Assembly: GCA_035041965.1 (NCBI GenBank)
Contig: JAPYMA010000315.1
Location: 21,418 to 85,417, forward strand
From: Anisakis pegreffii
Lineage: Eukaryota; Nematoda; Chromadorea; Rhabditida; Anisakidae
Direction: 5' to 3'
Length of the DNA: 64,000 nucleotides
The position numbers and the translations under genes were made by a program. Each line of letters opens with the position of its first letter. Positions within the stretch are counted from its first letter, which is position 1. The notes beneath the pieces are model-generated. The model saw only the letters and a program-made list of their open reading frames with translations, did no database searches and had not been told where the DNA came from. Positions 12,901-26,339 of this stretch are shown one piece after another.

Positions 12901-13380
12901 CTTCTCGATAATATTTAACAACCAACTTACTTGAAGGATTGCAATTTTGATATTGCCTTATTCTGTCCAACTCGTCTGCGCTCTACTCTCGATATCAGCT
13001 CGGATCATTCTAATTTCAATCAGGATCAAAAAGAGCAATATTTACGTAGTGAAGAGAATATGATCATGTGGAAGAAACTCAATAATGAAGTACTTGCTCT
13101 GTTATCCTTTTCATATTCACTCTATAATCATTTTCTCCATATCGATCCAAATTTTATTCACCCGTTATCCAAAATCATTTACAATCGCTGAACGCATCTT
13201 CAAGGAAATGCATTCATCAAATTTCAGAGTGCACATGCGGAACATTTTGATTGTATCGAAAAGGCGATTCGACGAATCGATTCACTTCACAATGAAAAAC
13301 AGCGCAACATTGAAGTATTGGTAACGGGTAGTTTGCATCTAGTTGGCGGCGTTCTTTCATTCATTGAACCTCATTCGTGA
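9992..13380 (+). CDS. FPGS: Folylpolyglutamate synthase (FPGS)
   Basis: ATP-dependent ligase that adds glutamates to folates, retaining them in cytosol and mitochondria for one-carbon metabolism. Eleven phase-consistent exons: 9992-10027, 10427-10558, 10761-10879, 10966-11077, 11320-11459, 11612-11792, 11882-12026, 12081-12271, 12362-12493, 12937-13089 and 13228-13380; about 497 residues. Visible motifs in order: NTLQSNA, the P-loop [26 protein letters not shown], the Mur-ligase-type [20 protein letters not shown] (carrying the lysine carbamylated in this family), WPGRSQ, FLDGAHT, and a C-terminal [14 protein letters not shown]. Exon 5 may instead begin at 11305 (canonical TGCAG), adding five in-frame residues. 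The intron before exon 10 is 443 nt, holds a dispersed repeat, and ends in a weak acceptor (TTGAAG). The intron 12027-12080 is 54 nt, open and in frame. A mitochondrial form is possible through the leader at 9896-9991. Confidence 0.95.
12612..12871. repeat. Dispersed repeat, copy 1 (in FPGS intron 9)
   Basis: Begins with TACCTGGATTGGCCAG and runs to about TTCAGTAAG. It aligns throughout with 18801-19085, with scattered substitutions and indels; shared blocks include TTGACGCCA, GAACACAACCA, TTTGCAT and GCCGATCGC. Neither copy has an ORF or clear terminal inverted repeats. This is probably an old non-autonomous element or SINE-like repeat. Boundaries are approximate. Confidence 0.7.
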
Positions 13381-14529
13381 TACTTTATTCTGATTGTTCC
13401 ATTGAATGCAACCTCGATGCTTGTAATGGAACATTTGTGCTAGGTAACTAAATCCAGATTAGGAGAGGGCTTCTATTCATTCAAGAGAATTTGATGTTTT
13501 GAAATATCCATTCATTGTGTTCTGGAATTTGAGATATGATTATTCTTATGATCAACTAAAGTTGTTCTGTGAATCATTTCGTAATCGAGTATTCTATTAA
13601 CATTGTTCGAGCGATTTATTACCATGTGAAATGTAGGTTATCACAGTTTTAAGCTCGTCAGCAAATATGATCAGTTCAAATTTGCCATCTCCTTTTCCTG
13701 ACTTTTTTCACTCTGCTTCTACTTTAGTGCATTCCCGTAGATGTGTAGAAACCTTCTAATTTTAGTCACCATGTTCTCTTGTTTTATCTTGACATTGAGA
13801 TTGTTGTATGTTGCCACATTGAAATATCTTCATGTGGTTTTAGGCTATTATTGCTATTGAATTTTGTCTATGTCACTTACAGAATGTGATCATTTCAAGT
13901 GCACTTGTGTGTTCATTCAGTGTTCATTATAGATAACACGGAGATTCAAAATGAGAACACTTCATTGTTTATTGGACTACCACCGGTAACAATTGAGCAA
14001 AAATGATGAATTGTAAATGTTTGACATCCAGATATGATATAAACGAGTATATTGAGCAGTTGTCGACACATCACACCTATAACATTGTTAATTATGCTAT
14101 TTCGATAGAATTCTTTGGCAGTTTTCTCGAACTTCTAGTTGTTGAATAATTGAGATGAATTGAATAATTTGAGCATTTCGTTTTTATTGTCTTCAGATAT
14201 TAGCTTAATGTTATCGAATTTGAGAAGATATCAAGATATTCGTTTGGTTTAGACAGTCACACTTACGCACATTGGTAATTTGGTGGTTGAAGATGAGACT
14301 CGTTTGTTTCAATGAATTATGGGCACTGAAATTTGAACGTTATATTACTATTATTATCGATATGACTTTATCACTGAAATTGTTATTGCAAATATTATTG
14401 TTTTAATAAAAATATTTCAATCGGTTCGTCAACTAGGTGAATGCATTCAATCTTCCGAAAAGTCTACATAAGAAAATTTGGTGAGCTTGTTGAATTGATT
14501 AACTGATCACAGCGATACGTTTGACTCTA
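13381..14529. other. Convergent intergenic region FPGS / TSR gene
   Basis: About 1.15 kb between two convergent genes, AT-rich, presumably containing both 3' UTRs. I see no ORF of note. A minus-strand AATAAA (plus-strand TTTATT) near 14188 could serve the thrombospondin-repeat gene. No poly(A) signal could be assigned to FPGS. Confidence 0.5.
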
Positions 14530-16921
14530 TCAATGAACACCAAATTGTGTGCTATTGACAACTACTGTTTTGTTTTTGAAATTATCATTTCGAAATATCA
14601 GCTCACTTGTGTTGTATTCAGAGTTTATGATGTTTGTGTTTTGACTGGATCCAATGACTGGGATAAAATTAGTGTTTGAGGATGAGGATGAACGTTCAAC
14701 AGTCTTAACGACTGGTATCGTCGGAATGGTTGGTGGATTCTGACAGTTATTACAAGGTTGAAGTGTTGGACATGGATTGTTAATACCGCATGGTGGTGGG
14801 GTTGTTACCGGAGCACACGTGTCGCATGTAACACAACTTGACATTTCACATGCTCGTTGCTCAATACCTTCACCTTCAGCACACTGAAATCTCACATCTT
14901 CTCTTCCATTTCGCACTGAGTCGGAATTTTTTGAGTGTTTCTTAACCAAAATGAGTCCGTATAAATTCTCGCAGTGAAACGAAACGCCGAGGATTTCTAA
15001 CATACACCTCGATACATAGTTCGTGCTGAATGCTGATACGTACCTTACACAACGAAAGTAATTCTTAATCTGTCGTGTTCAATGAACATAAAGTGAGCGA
15101 TTAAAATTTGATAATTACAATAAGTACAAATTCACGATATCAACTAAGTTTCTGAATACCTGATTACAGGTGCATGTTCTTGTTCGTAATTCAAGTCCAG
15201 AGCCACAGGTGACAGAGCATTCGCTCCACTCACTCCATGCGTTCCAAATGCAGCAAGTTTGCTGGAAATTGTAAAGTCAAATACCATAATTTTTAATCAG
15301 TGCAGATTTATTGTTAATCACTAATGATTTATTCTATCGCCTGCTTTAAACTTTCTCATCCATTAATTGCAAACCAAAAAATTTTTGAAAAAAAAAATCA
15401 ATTCAAGCAATAAGACATACAGTATTGCAAGGCTGTTGTTCGCTAGCAGCTCCTTGACATTTGCATGTGCCACATTGTGTTGAGCACACCCTCGTTCTGA
15501 CCTGAACACCACCGCCGCATGAAGCACTGCAAACAGCACGAAGCATTATTTCGACACATTCTACTGGTGATTTCGTCGTTGTTTACAATTTTGTGTTACC
15601 ACTATACGCACGCTTCATGAAATCATCTTTTATCTATGCCTTCGATGCGGGAGCATACGCCGCTTTCCAACTTGAATGTTTGCCCTTAGGCAGTGAAAGA
15701 GATAGTCTTGTTCGCATTTGCAATGCAACTGGTTGTTGTTATCATAACGATAACCTGATCGATAACGTTAACTTTTAGCATTCTAACGAATCGCCCTTGA
15801 TTATTCTTTAATCACATGATCCGTCTTAATTGAATGAGTTAAACAAATGTTCTCTTAATATCGCCGCACTACGTTAGATCTTATCGTTTTATTTTTGTTG
15901 TTCGTTAAGCTGTGCGATGTGTTTGCTTGAAAATTCAAGCGAGTATGGATGTGATATGCGACTAATGTTTTACCGTTCTCATAGCATTTCAACTAGTTAC
16001 TATTAGTAGTATATTATGGAGCAGTAAATGATTGATGCATGAACTGTAGTCATTATTAAGTGACAGCTTACCTGCATTGTCCCCAAGGACCCCATTGTGA
16101 CCATTGTGGTAGCGGCTGCAGAGTTGTAGTTGCGGGTGGTGAGCATCGAATAGCTTCTTCGCCACCTCCATTTCCACCCGTGCATTTACCTGGACCTGAT
16201 GTACAGACTCGCTGCCTTGTTTGCGAATACACTAAAATATTATCTCATTAATTCTATTGCAGTATGTATTGCTTTTGTGTGAGCGATGAAATCAATTTGG
16301 AGTAATTGTTCTCATACGGCCATATTTGAATGTGCAATCACTCCACGGTCCCCATGGTCCCCATTCGTCTTGCGGAACGCAAGTAGCACACGGCTTTTGG
16401 GTTACACAAGTAACGCAAACGGTATCGAGCTGTGATATTTCTGATTTGATCACTGAAATTGTTACTTCAATCATTTATGTTAGGGAACCGCAGCTTCAAA
16501 TAGTAATTTTTGAGGAAATTTTATCGATGATTCTCAATAGTTTTTTCCAACATCTCATTTATCAATATCAGAGAGATTCACGGTTCTCAATAAAAGCTCT
16601 TCGGAGACTGAAAAATTTTCGAAACGCATTCTCCGGCACAATTATTATCAACATCTCTTTATTTTATAACTTTATGAGTATTGATGCAATTATAAATTTC
16701 TGTAATGGCCGTCTTTCTTCAACACTTACGACAAAATGGTTGAACGAATAGCAACTGCAGCAAACTGCTAGCAGAACATACAAATGATATGCAATTACAG
16801 TAGCTACATTGATAAACGAATTACTTTGAACAGTAAAGATTTCGAACAATGTAGAAAATGTCTTACCGTCAACAAAGCAAAGAGCAATTGAAAGTGTCGC
16901 TGCAATAGGATTGATCTTCAT
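14530..16921 (-). CDS. Secreted thrombospondin type 1 repeat protein
   Basis: Predicted extracellular protein of about 303 residues in six phase-consistent exons, 5' to 3': 16867-16921, 16318-16452, 16072-16231, 15421-15526, 15160-15261 and 14530-14883. Exon 1 encodes a signal peptide ([19 protein letters not shown]). Three TSR domains follow: [10 protein letters not shown] with [23 protein letters not shown] with RTRVC, and [17 protein letters not shown] with RTRTC. The Trp ladders and the Arg strand typical of the fold are present in each, and repeats 2 and 3 have the CSxxCG motif; repeat 1 has CTFKYG instead. Cys-rich linkers ([22 protein letters not shown]) flank the repeats. The last exon adds a Pro/Cys-rich stretch and a Ser/Asn-rich tail with N-glycosylation sites (NKT, NST) and no membrane segment. 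TSR proteins usually bind matrix or receptors, but I cannot assign an orthologue or a specific role. A TTACAG lies 20 nt before the ATG, a candidate spliced-leader site. Confidence 0.85.
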
Positions 16922-18800
16922 CCTGATGTGTGTGTGTGCCGCTGTAATGTCGAATGCCACTTCCCGATGCCTTTAAATATTCTCCGAATCCAATGTTCTC
17001 AAGTTTGCATAACGCATCAGATCCAATCAGCATTATTCGCATAGCTTATTCGTCAACTCCCACACATCGTGTCGGTCCAAAATCAACATCATTTTAGTTT
17101 ATTCTTCAAGTTCATTTAATATCTTCACGTACTCTTTCAAAATATTACTAACGTCATTTTGTAAACATTTTGTATTGTCTGTTTCGCCAGAATGGTAAAC
17201 TTTGAGCCTGATTCATGGTGTTTGTCGAATATCTCGTTGTTGATTTTGTGATTCTGCCTAGAGTGAGTGTTTATTTTAGCTGTTAAGTATCATTCCAGAC
17301 TTTTGAAACTTTGTAAATTTTTGGTTTTATCATGCGCCATCCATTATTCGTATTGTTTCTTCTGACGTCTAATGTCGTGATCGAGAAGTTGTTCTATGTG
17401 AGTTTGCATTGATTACATTATCAAAAATAATTACACAAGAGCAGTTTTGGCCATCAGTAAGCAAACTCATGTAATTATAAGGGTAATAATGATGATGTTA
17501 ATAGCTGCAAAATGAAAGCAACACTTGCAATAAGATTATCAGTGTAGCAGCATTCTCACTCATATCACCAGAATTATCAAAAGCAATATGCAACGAATGC
17601 ACTTCGAAAATGTTTGGAATGACAGATATGAAATGATGTTTCATTGATATTCAGCGATCGTGTTCCAGCTAAGTGGACAGATATGAATGCAAAAGATTGT
17701 TACGTGAATTAATAAGGGGAACATGCCCCGGTTGATGGGTGACAGCGATTGATAAATCTCTTATAAACTGCTTTGATAGATATGCAACAACATCTCATCA
17801 TTATCATTATCAGTGTAGCATCGAAACTTGTTCACTGTGTGTGATCATATTTAATTGATTCTTACTAGCATTGCAATCACTATTGCTGTTGGCATTATTG
17901 TTATTCCTATCAACACAACGTTCCTTTTTGATTTGTTCGTGGAAGTAGATCAAGAACGATGTGGTTGAAATTTGAAAGGATTTTTGAGTCTGAAATCAAT
18001 ATTCCGTCGTCGGTTCAACGGCGGATTACCACTGGATGACAGCCAGGATTATTAATTTTAAGGGCAGTTCAGATGGAGGGGAATGAGAGAGACGTTTGTA
18101 AATGCAATTTTCATTGACGGAGCCCTAGGGCATCCGCATGAAACACTTTTTCACCATATAAAATCTAACCGTCTTTGTGCAAATCTTTTATCACTCTAAC
18201 CAATCTTCCGTTCTTCAAACTACTGTCAACGTCCCCATCTCCGGTTTCGAACATCAACCGTATGGGTTTTGTTCATTTCATTTATCTTTCTCCTTTAAAA
18301 ACAATGCGATGTTAATTCCTTGTGTGAATCAATATTATCTTTAGAGTGATCACATTCGTTATCATTTTTGCTACCAACATTGATTTTGCCTGTGCTGTTG
18401 TTGCGCTTGTTCAATTTCCATTCTCAAAACCGTTCTCCTCAATGTGGTTACGAGAAATGAATTGTAGCGAGGTCGAGCTTCAATGAAGTGCAAAAGCAAG
18501 TGTGAAACGCAAGTGATTAGTGTTTTTGTTTGATGATGGTGTTAAGCGTCACATATACGTTCGAAGTTCAGTAGGCTTCCGAGGGTATAGGGCTGCAGTC
18601 ACGGAGAATGAGAGTGTAGATATACGAGGTGCACAACTGCTGTTGACTTCCGTTGATAAGTTAATTTGACATGCAAGTTCGAAGAAATCGAAAATGTGGA
18701 AATAGCCACAAAATGTCATTTTTTCATATATAATAGAGCTACTCAAGTTATACTCGGTATTGTTATAATTAGAATTTAAATCATTTGTTTAGCACAGAAA

Positions 18801-19085
18801 GTACCTGGATTGGCCAGGCTATCAAACGTATGCAATGTTGCTGGCCACAATATTCGCGTTTCTGTTCGCACTTTTTTAGTCTTGATTGACGCCATCCCGC
18901 CCCGCTAGCTAGGTGAACAGGCCAACCGAACACAACCAAATAATTACTTTCAATTAGTTGTCGTGTACACTTTGCATAATTAAACATAGCTATATATCAA
19001 TCCAATAAATAATCATTACACTAATAGAATAAATTTTCCGCCGATCGCTCACAACGACTGACAAAACAACCAGTCGATGTGTAAG
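18801..19085. repeat. Dispersed repeat, copy 2 (intergenic)
   Basis: Homologous to 12612-12871 in the same orientation, starting TACCTGGATTGGCCAGG and ending near CAGTCGATGTGTAAG. It is about 25 bp longer than copy 1 through small insertions. No coding capacity is seen. Two diverged copies only 6 kb apart suggest a family that is common in this genome. Confidence 0.7.
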
Positions 19086-19280
19086 GAAGATTTATTAATT
19101 TCTGTGGTTGACAGGGGATGTCAACCAATGAATCTTAATTCATGTTCCTGTTTCGGATTGAAAAGCGCCTTCTTCAATATGGCTCTTCTGAATCGTTTCG
19201 TTGGTTCCAGTCAAATCAACGTCCAGTATACTCCAGATGCTGATATACTCAGACTAGTCTGGAAAGAAGCTGTCGCTTAA
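19077..19280 (+). pseudogene. Possible coding fragment next to dispersed repeat
   Basis: A 67-codon ORF whose second half (SSQINVQYTPDADILRLVW, then a stop five codons on) looks more protein-like than the surroundings. It starts inside the end of repeat copy 2. There is a possible TTGACAG acceptor near 19112, but no upstream partner exon. It could be a terminal exon or a transposon gene remnant; I recognise no family. Confidence 0.2.
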
Positions 19281-21713
19281 CGTTATGTTAACGCTAGTCA
19301 CAATGTTTTTAAAAATCCAATACTTTTGAGTATCCACTATCGGGAAGGAATGAAAAATCATTTCAATTTTCAAGAGATTTGTTGTTGAGACTGTTGGTGT
19401 TATCGAGGAAATTAATTCATTTTGATTAAGGAAGTCGATTGAAAATCACTTTTTTCAAACTGTTGTTTAATGAGCAACTATGGAAAAAAGCAGTCAACAT
19501 TAATTCACCAACTCCGTTCGTCACCTTGATATCCTCAATTTGGCCGTGAAGGAGGAGCCTCCCCTGTTCCTCCTCTTACCCCCTCCCGCCTCCAGTGAAA
19601 ACCACTTGACGAAACCATACGATTGATTGATGAAATGAATTATAATTATCGTTATTGACATGATTCATCTTAATTCACTATCAAAATTCCTTTCCAGTCC
19701 TTCTTCCCCTTTCTTGAATCTAACAACAAATGAAAATTTGCAACGATCCTCCCATCACCCCTCTGTTCCTAAATCTCTTATTCCTTCATTTTTAATCTCA
19801 AATCAAATCATTTTTTGAATTTATTCCTTTTTCATCATTCAGATTAATGCATTTACTCAATTATTCAGTCAAGTTAGGTTTCGATTTGTCTATTGATATT
19901 ATTTATTCACACGCGATTTGTTTTGATGTCTACTATCGTATTAAGAACATCTCCCTTCAACCACTCGCTTCTTCACGTGTCAATCGCTCGTCGCATGCAA
20001 TTAATTCGCCATCCAATTTAATTCGTTCTTCTATCTAACCTGAAACCGTATAAGGATAAGACTCGTTTCATATGATCATCAAATGGAGCAATCATCGCTG
20101 CGCGAGCATTATCTTGAAATGCATTTATTTTTTAATATCCAATCATATTCATTGATCTCTCGTGGACATATTGATTTCTATTCATTCATTTCCATGATGT
20201 TTGTAAAATTCCTCTTACCATCAATTCTTCATGAATGATCGCGAATAGTTGAATTTTAAGTTTCGAAATCTATTTCTTGCGTGTGGGCTTCAACATATGA
20301 GCACCTTAGTTGAATGCTTTTTAGTTCGTTCATGATTTTTCAAGACTTCCTGCACATTGCTTTTATAGTTTTCAGTGAGAAATATTTGCCATTGTTCGGA
20401 TTCCTTCAATTTTCTACGTTTTCCACACAGAAACATTACTATCCCCCATAATTTTTTCGTATGATTTATACGAGTGTTAAAATGTGTCAAGCATCATTTT
20501 ATCGCATCAAATATCTTTTATCACCTTAATCCGAGTATCTTATTGATGCGTTCTACTAAACAAATCATTAGTACTTTTCTCATTCAGTTATCAAATTCAT
20601 TTTCATTCAATTGTTTGGTTATTCTGTTGATGTGCGGACATTTTTATTTTGAAGCTGATATTTTAGTGGGCACCAGTACCCCTCATCACCTGCACTTGTT
20701 CGTTTATTCTGAACGCGAATCAGCATTCGTACATATCATATCACTTATTTGCGCTGTTTGATAAAGGAACGGGGAACAAAAATTCCGATTTTTGATTAGT
20801 GAACGAAACCTAAAATGAGATGAACATGTGTGGTGGATGGGAGGGGGGATGTTTTTGAGAAGATAGACGACTGAAACTGAATCAAATAGAATGGAACGAT
20901 TCGAAATGAAATCAGATTATGATGTGAAAAAACGAAAGAAGTTTTCGAAGGTGGATAATAAATAAAGTAGATGCGATGACGAGTGTCGAGTGTGTTTGGG
21001 TGTGAAGGATGCATTTGGTTCATTAATGCATCAATACGCATTTATTTCATGTATTTCAATCCGGTTTCACATATTTTCACTTATGTTCGTTAGATTTCGA
21101 TTTCTGTCGTCGATTACATGCATACACTGATAGGTTGGAATACATAGATACGTGAAACTTTACGGACGACAAAAAAGGATCTCATGCAAATTTGGCATCG
21201 AATACATCTCACTTATGGAATTAATTCACGAGCATTTCATGTGGCTACGAACCATGAACCCAGATCATATGTAACTCTCGATTCTTACTCTGAATGAATT
21301 CAGTGTTGATGTCGTACACGATTTGCCAATTACAAGAATATTATCATTTTGAATGAATGCAATCAATGAATGCAGTCTAGTCTCAGTGCCTATTGTAATC
21401 ATAATAATTATTAGTTTGCTTGATTGTTGATTTAAACCTTTAGTAATAAACTTCTTAAGCAGTGATTCCATCCACTCTCATAATACCAATATTTTTAATG
21501 ATTCGAACAAACAAGAGATGATTAACCAATAATCTTGGATTGATTCAGTCAACATTACATCGATTCCTTATTGTTAGAATCGATGAGCATTAACTCTCTA
21601 CTGATCTGTTTCGTTCTCATGTGAGGCACTCAGACTAGGCTGCAAACAATTGTATCTTTAAAATATTACTGCCGCGTCCACACTTTTCAATCTGATCGTT
21701 TCACCTTTCTCGA

Positions 21714-21715
<2 letters not shown>

Positions 21716-21795
<80 letters not shown>
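21716..21795. repeat. (TA)n microsatellite
   Basis: About 40 uninterrupted TA units. It creates a spurious Ile/Tyr ORF on the minus strand. Confidence 0.98.
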
Positions 21796-21797
<2 letters not shown>

Positions 21798-22796
21798 AAA
21801 TCATTGCTTTTCAGGTAGACGTTTTGGATAAGTGCTTTTTCGAGCAAAAACCGGAAGAGCAGGAATAAGGAGAAAATCGAAATTGAAATAAGAATAAAAA
21901 GCAAAGATTGACTCTGCGAACGATAGATCTAACTACCTTATTAAACCACACGTCTGTCTTCAAACGACATCCCACAATATCAGCACTCAGCTCTCATCTC
22001 TCAATTCAACAGATGCAAAATGTTTCTTGTGAAATCAACATCTTTATACGTTCACATTTCTTTGTTCTGCTCGATTATTTTCATTCACAAAGTCAACTCG
22101 CAATTTTCTCAATGTAAGTTATTTTGAAAATAAAACTTCATTTTAGAGCCAAACTAGAGAAAATAAATCGATTTCTAGGAGTGTTCATTTGATGCAATAA
22201 TGATTTATGGAAAATATTTGACGCATTTGTGAATTTCATGATTTAGCTATGTGGTATAAGTTCATTGTCAATTCATCAGTTTCAAGCGTCATATGCAAAT
22301 TTCTATGAATAAGTTGAATGAACATCACTGGAATTCGTACAGCACATGAATCATGATTATGCCAAATTTTAATTTCATTTCAAATTCCATCGCGTATTTG
22401 AAACACTCGTAGATAATCGCTCGCGACAGTGACAGATCGCTCACAACTAATTCTTTCTCAAAACTTGAACAGTTAAAATTGGAAAGCGCCACGGATTCGG
22501 TTTTTCCTATTATTTTGGATGATAAGTACGGAATACCATATTTAATTTAATGCTTGATTAAGTGAATATTATCTGAAAACTTTTGCTTTGGATGAGTCAT
22601 AAGCGTAAGAACCAAAAAGTATTTGTTGGTTACTGAAACTGAGATTAGTAGTTTGATGTTGCGCGATTTCCATTTGGATGCGAGTTTCTTTTAGCTATGA
22701 GTGTTATTTTAATTATCAAAAACATTTCATATGTGAAATCGACTTCAATATCTAAGTAGTGTTACTTTAACAACATTGCTATATTCTTTTGTTTAG

Positions 22797-25700
22797 CGAA
22801 TAGCTCATCGTCAGAAATAGAGACGAATGCTGGTTTTGTGACAAGAATCAACCAGAAAGGATTGGATTTGATGGCAGATTTTTTGAGTGAACGAGTTGGC
22901 AGGATTATGAATCACGGCGAAGTTTTCTTCAATTACTCAGGACAACTCTCTGAGCAAGTGAATATAATTGGTTCATTTATTTTAATTTGAACTGTTAACT
23001 GAGTATAAACTGAAACTATCATGACTGTCAAATTTTGAATCTATGAAGAACAGTGAATTGATGTGATAGATCTCTCGTAATGAACCCAAATATCAAATTC
23101 TTATGCAGAAATGTCTCAGAATTAGTCTTCAAATTGCATACAGCTAAAAATCATTACTTGGCCCAATTGTGTACAATTTAATGGATGTTCCACGATTCGA
23201 TATATATATTAAGCTTTATAGGTATCATTTGGAATGATCTCATCTAGGATCATTCACTTCGATAGAGCATCGTTTAAATCGCAGTTGTTTGCATCGCCCA
23301 CTGACAAACAGCTCATCTGGAGGGTTCGCTTAATTTGATTCTGTTCAGTTACCTTTGTTTCTGTTCAGATGCATGTTTCATTTGTTTGCTCACTTTCAAC
23401 TGACAAGTCGGTTTCGTATTGCCAGGTATGAATAAGTCGGTTTTAAGGGATCCGATTTCTCGACGTCTATTGAGACCATCTTCAACGTGCTCAGTAGCGG
23501 GGTTGAGATTTTTGGCAATTCAGTTTTGAATGTTGACAGGTAATAACATCAGTATTCTAGTAATCAGTGTTATTCTTCGATATTCATTAATCTTTAATAT
23601 TCAAAGATCAAATCAATTGAATTTCACCGGTTTCATTCAAATGCTCCACTAGTTTTGTATTGTGCTATTGTCATTACAGGGCTGTGATAAAAATCCATCT
23701 GACAACAGCTATAAATGAAGATGGACATTTAAAAACGGATTTATTCGAATGCTTTGTTGATCCAGAATCGGTAAAGATGAATTTTAGTGAAACCGATTCA
23801 ATCGTGTTAACTAATTATATCGATTATATCAATGATTATGCACGCTCTCAAATTCAGGAGGTTTACTCTTTTCGATCTTCATTCGCTCAACATGATCTTC
23901 TTTTCGATCATGTTCAATGCTCTTGAATCTCATGATATTTTATGCTATTGTCATATCCATGTGATGGTGCATGGACAGCGGCACTCATAAGGTTTCTTTA
24001 TCACACACGTATGTGGCTCTCTTCGGGTGACATTCTTTCAAAATATGTTAGCCGCGATGTGTTTTCGATGTAGTTCTCTATGCACAGTAAGTCAGCAATC
24101 CAATTCTAAAACTTAGATTGAAGTTTGGTAGTGGCATTCTCACCATCTTGATACCTCTTTTATGTTAATGACCGATCGGCATTAGTTAGGATTCACGGAC
24201 AACATCACTGATTGCGTGGAGGTGTGAAGAGATGTATCAGTTCTTTACAGCTTTCTGATATATTCCTTATCACAACTCGCAGATCTGGGCTTAATGAGCT
24301 GGAGCAGTTGGTGTATTTCTCAGAATGCATTCCTCAAGAGATGTATTTTCCCTGAATATCTACAAGTGTCCGTTTTCAGAGGGGTCCATTCAAACGCACA
24401 ATTATTAAGAGGGAGGGAGAAAGGAGGTAATGGAAGTCAGCCATCTTATAGTTATCACAATCGTAATAATCAGGCGATGATTGCAGTTAATTATTCTCAG
24501 ATGCGAATATTATTCACGAGGCGATTTCTTTTTCAGATTCTTTGTTCAACTTTCGACACGCATCTCGTACCAGTTATATCGAATCGTCTTATGAATACAC
24601 CAATGAGCGCTGCACTTTTTGATCAGTATTTTCTTAACTATGCTCTTCTAGAAACACCGCGATACACGAACAATTTCGTCGAATTGAAGCATCGTGGCAA
24701 TTCGTTTGGTATTCTAAGGCAGGGTAACATTGTTTAATGTTATTTTAGTGACATTATGAGTGGAACATCAGAATATTGCACTGATCAGTATTGGTCAATA
24801 ACGTCGTGGTCAATAACAACTTTGCTCTTCATTAGCCAAACTGGAAATTTTTCATGCGGCTGAAAACGGTTCAATCTTACAATTAGCAGTATTAAGAGAA
24901 TTTTACAAGTTTCATTGTCAGGTCGCAATCGATTGAATGATTTCCGACTACCATTTCGGCCTGTATCATTCCCGGTACCATCCAAATCACATGGAATGGT
25001 TGACTTTTACATGTCAAATTATACGTTGTCAAGTTTATTGTATTGGATGGATCAATACAAACAATTTAATTATGAAATTAGTAAAAAATCGATTAACAGT
25101 TCTACGATAGTTGGTTATTTGAAGAGTGAATGTGGAAGCGCAGAGGTTTGTGCCGGAACTCTTTTCCCAGGTTCGTTGAGAATTTACTTTTCATTTGCCG
25201 TATTGCACTTATTGACTGGTATCTTTCAGTCCTATTATCTAGTCATAGATTTGATTCGTTCAACTTTTGTATTCAACATTATTCTTCCTGAAAGCCGTTG
25301 CTTGAATTCTTTCACCTTTTGAGATTGTGTTACGAGTCAAATGCTTGGTAAATTTGAGTACAAAGGGATAGATCTATTACTACCACCATAACATCTATTA
25401 CTATCATTCGTTCAATTTTTGTTATTAAATCAGTAGGTGTTATGAATAAAACTGATCGATATTTATAGCATTAGCTGCGAAATATCCGAACGGAATTGTG
25501 CAAATACGAACGCATACTATCACATATCCACGTGTAAGATTAGATGAAGGCAAAGCTTTTATCACAATGGATAGTCGTGTAGAGGCTTCAGTTCAGGTTC
25601 ATGTTTGATTTCAGTTGCTTCTTTGAAATGTTGCTGATATGATCAATGGGTGATTGGTTATGCTATATGTGCGATTATGTTGTCATGATGGGTTTTCATT

Positions 25701-26339
25701 TAATTGCAGCAACCGAATCGAATTGAACGCTTCCTAACAGCGAGTATGTCAGTGGAAATGAACCTGAAGAAGGTGACGTTCAATGATTACACACTCAAAG
25801 GAGAGATGAGAATTAATAAATTTCGTATTTTCGATGTTAACAGTATGGTTGATGGCATTGATGCAACAAGTCTTGAATTCCTTGTCAGTGCTCTTAATGA
25901 GCTCGTCATCGGCGATCAAATAGCTAAGCGATTACAGCGTGGTTCGTTCTTTTGATTCACTCATAACAAGGATATAATCCGATAACCTGACTGATTACTG
26001 ACTATATTCGGTACTTCGATAAAAAGTCTGGTGTTTAATAGATACCGATGAAAGACGATTGCTGCTTTCAAATCCTTTTAGAACGCCTCTATTGATTTTG
26101 GTTCGTTGTGAGGGTTGAAAATCGCAATGTTATATTTGGATATGATTTGAATGAATCACTGTCTGTGTTCAGGTGTAAAGTTTCCGATAATATTCGACTT
26201 TACTCAACGCTCCTCAGAAGTCACATTCGAGAGGAATAGGATACGAATATCGGTTGATTATTGTTTCGATGCAAATTGCAACGACATTGCTGAGAATCAG
26301 GATAACATTGATTACTATGACAATATACAATCACTGTAA
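22797..26339 (+). CDS. LBP/BPI-family secreted lipid-binding protein, 5' end missing
   Basis: Member of the family of LPS-binding protein, BPI and CETP: boomerang-shaped secreted proteins that bind lipids, in vertebrates bacterial LPS. Nine phase-consistent exons give about 499 codons: 22797-22957, 23222-23323, 23448-23539, 23680-23860, 24537-24723, 24922-25170, 25469-25596, 25710-25941 and 26173-26339. Exon 22797 opens with the family hallmark near the mature N-terminus, NAGFVTRINQKGLDL. The two cysteines that form the conserved disulfide in BPI are visible (FECFVDP and ILCSTF). The linker between the two barrels reads FRLPFRPVSFPVP, and the C-terminal barrel includes KYPNGIVQIRTHTI. The signal-peptide exon, which must end in phase 1, was not found. 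The junction 23323/23448 is the least certain: an AAG acceptor is used and several residues before DFSTSIE may be missing. Nematode members are known in lipid transport and possibly immunity; the ligand here is unknown. Confidence 0.88.

Larger units (their letters stand above)
16942..22796. other. Large intergenic region
   Basis: Nearly 6 kb without an assembled gene. It contains the second copy of the dispersed repeat (18801-19085), a TA microsatellite (21716-21795) and a 67-codon ORF at 19077-19280. The missing signal-peptide exon and promoter of the LBP/BPI gene must lie towards its right end. I examined 22100-22790 for an ATG-plus-hydrophobic exon ending in phase 1 and found none that convinced me. 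Confidence 0.5.

Noticed and set aside
16326..16751. 141-codon plus-strand ORF
   Set aside because: It overlaps the TSR exon 16318-16452 on the opposite strand and its Trp/Cys codons are the complement of the TSR repeat.
23370..23426. Possible extra LBP/BPI exon between TTCAG and CAG-GTATGA
   Set aside because: Using it would leave a 22-nt intron before the well-supported exon at 23448, too short to be spliced; the local model remains uncertain.
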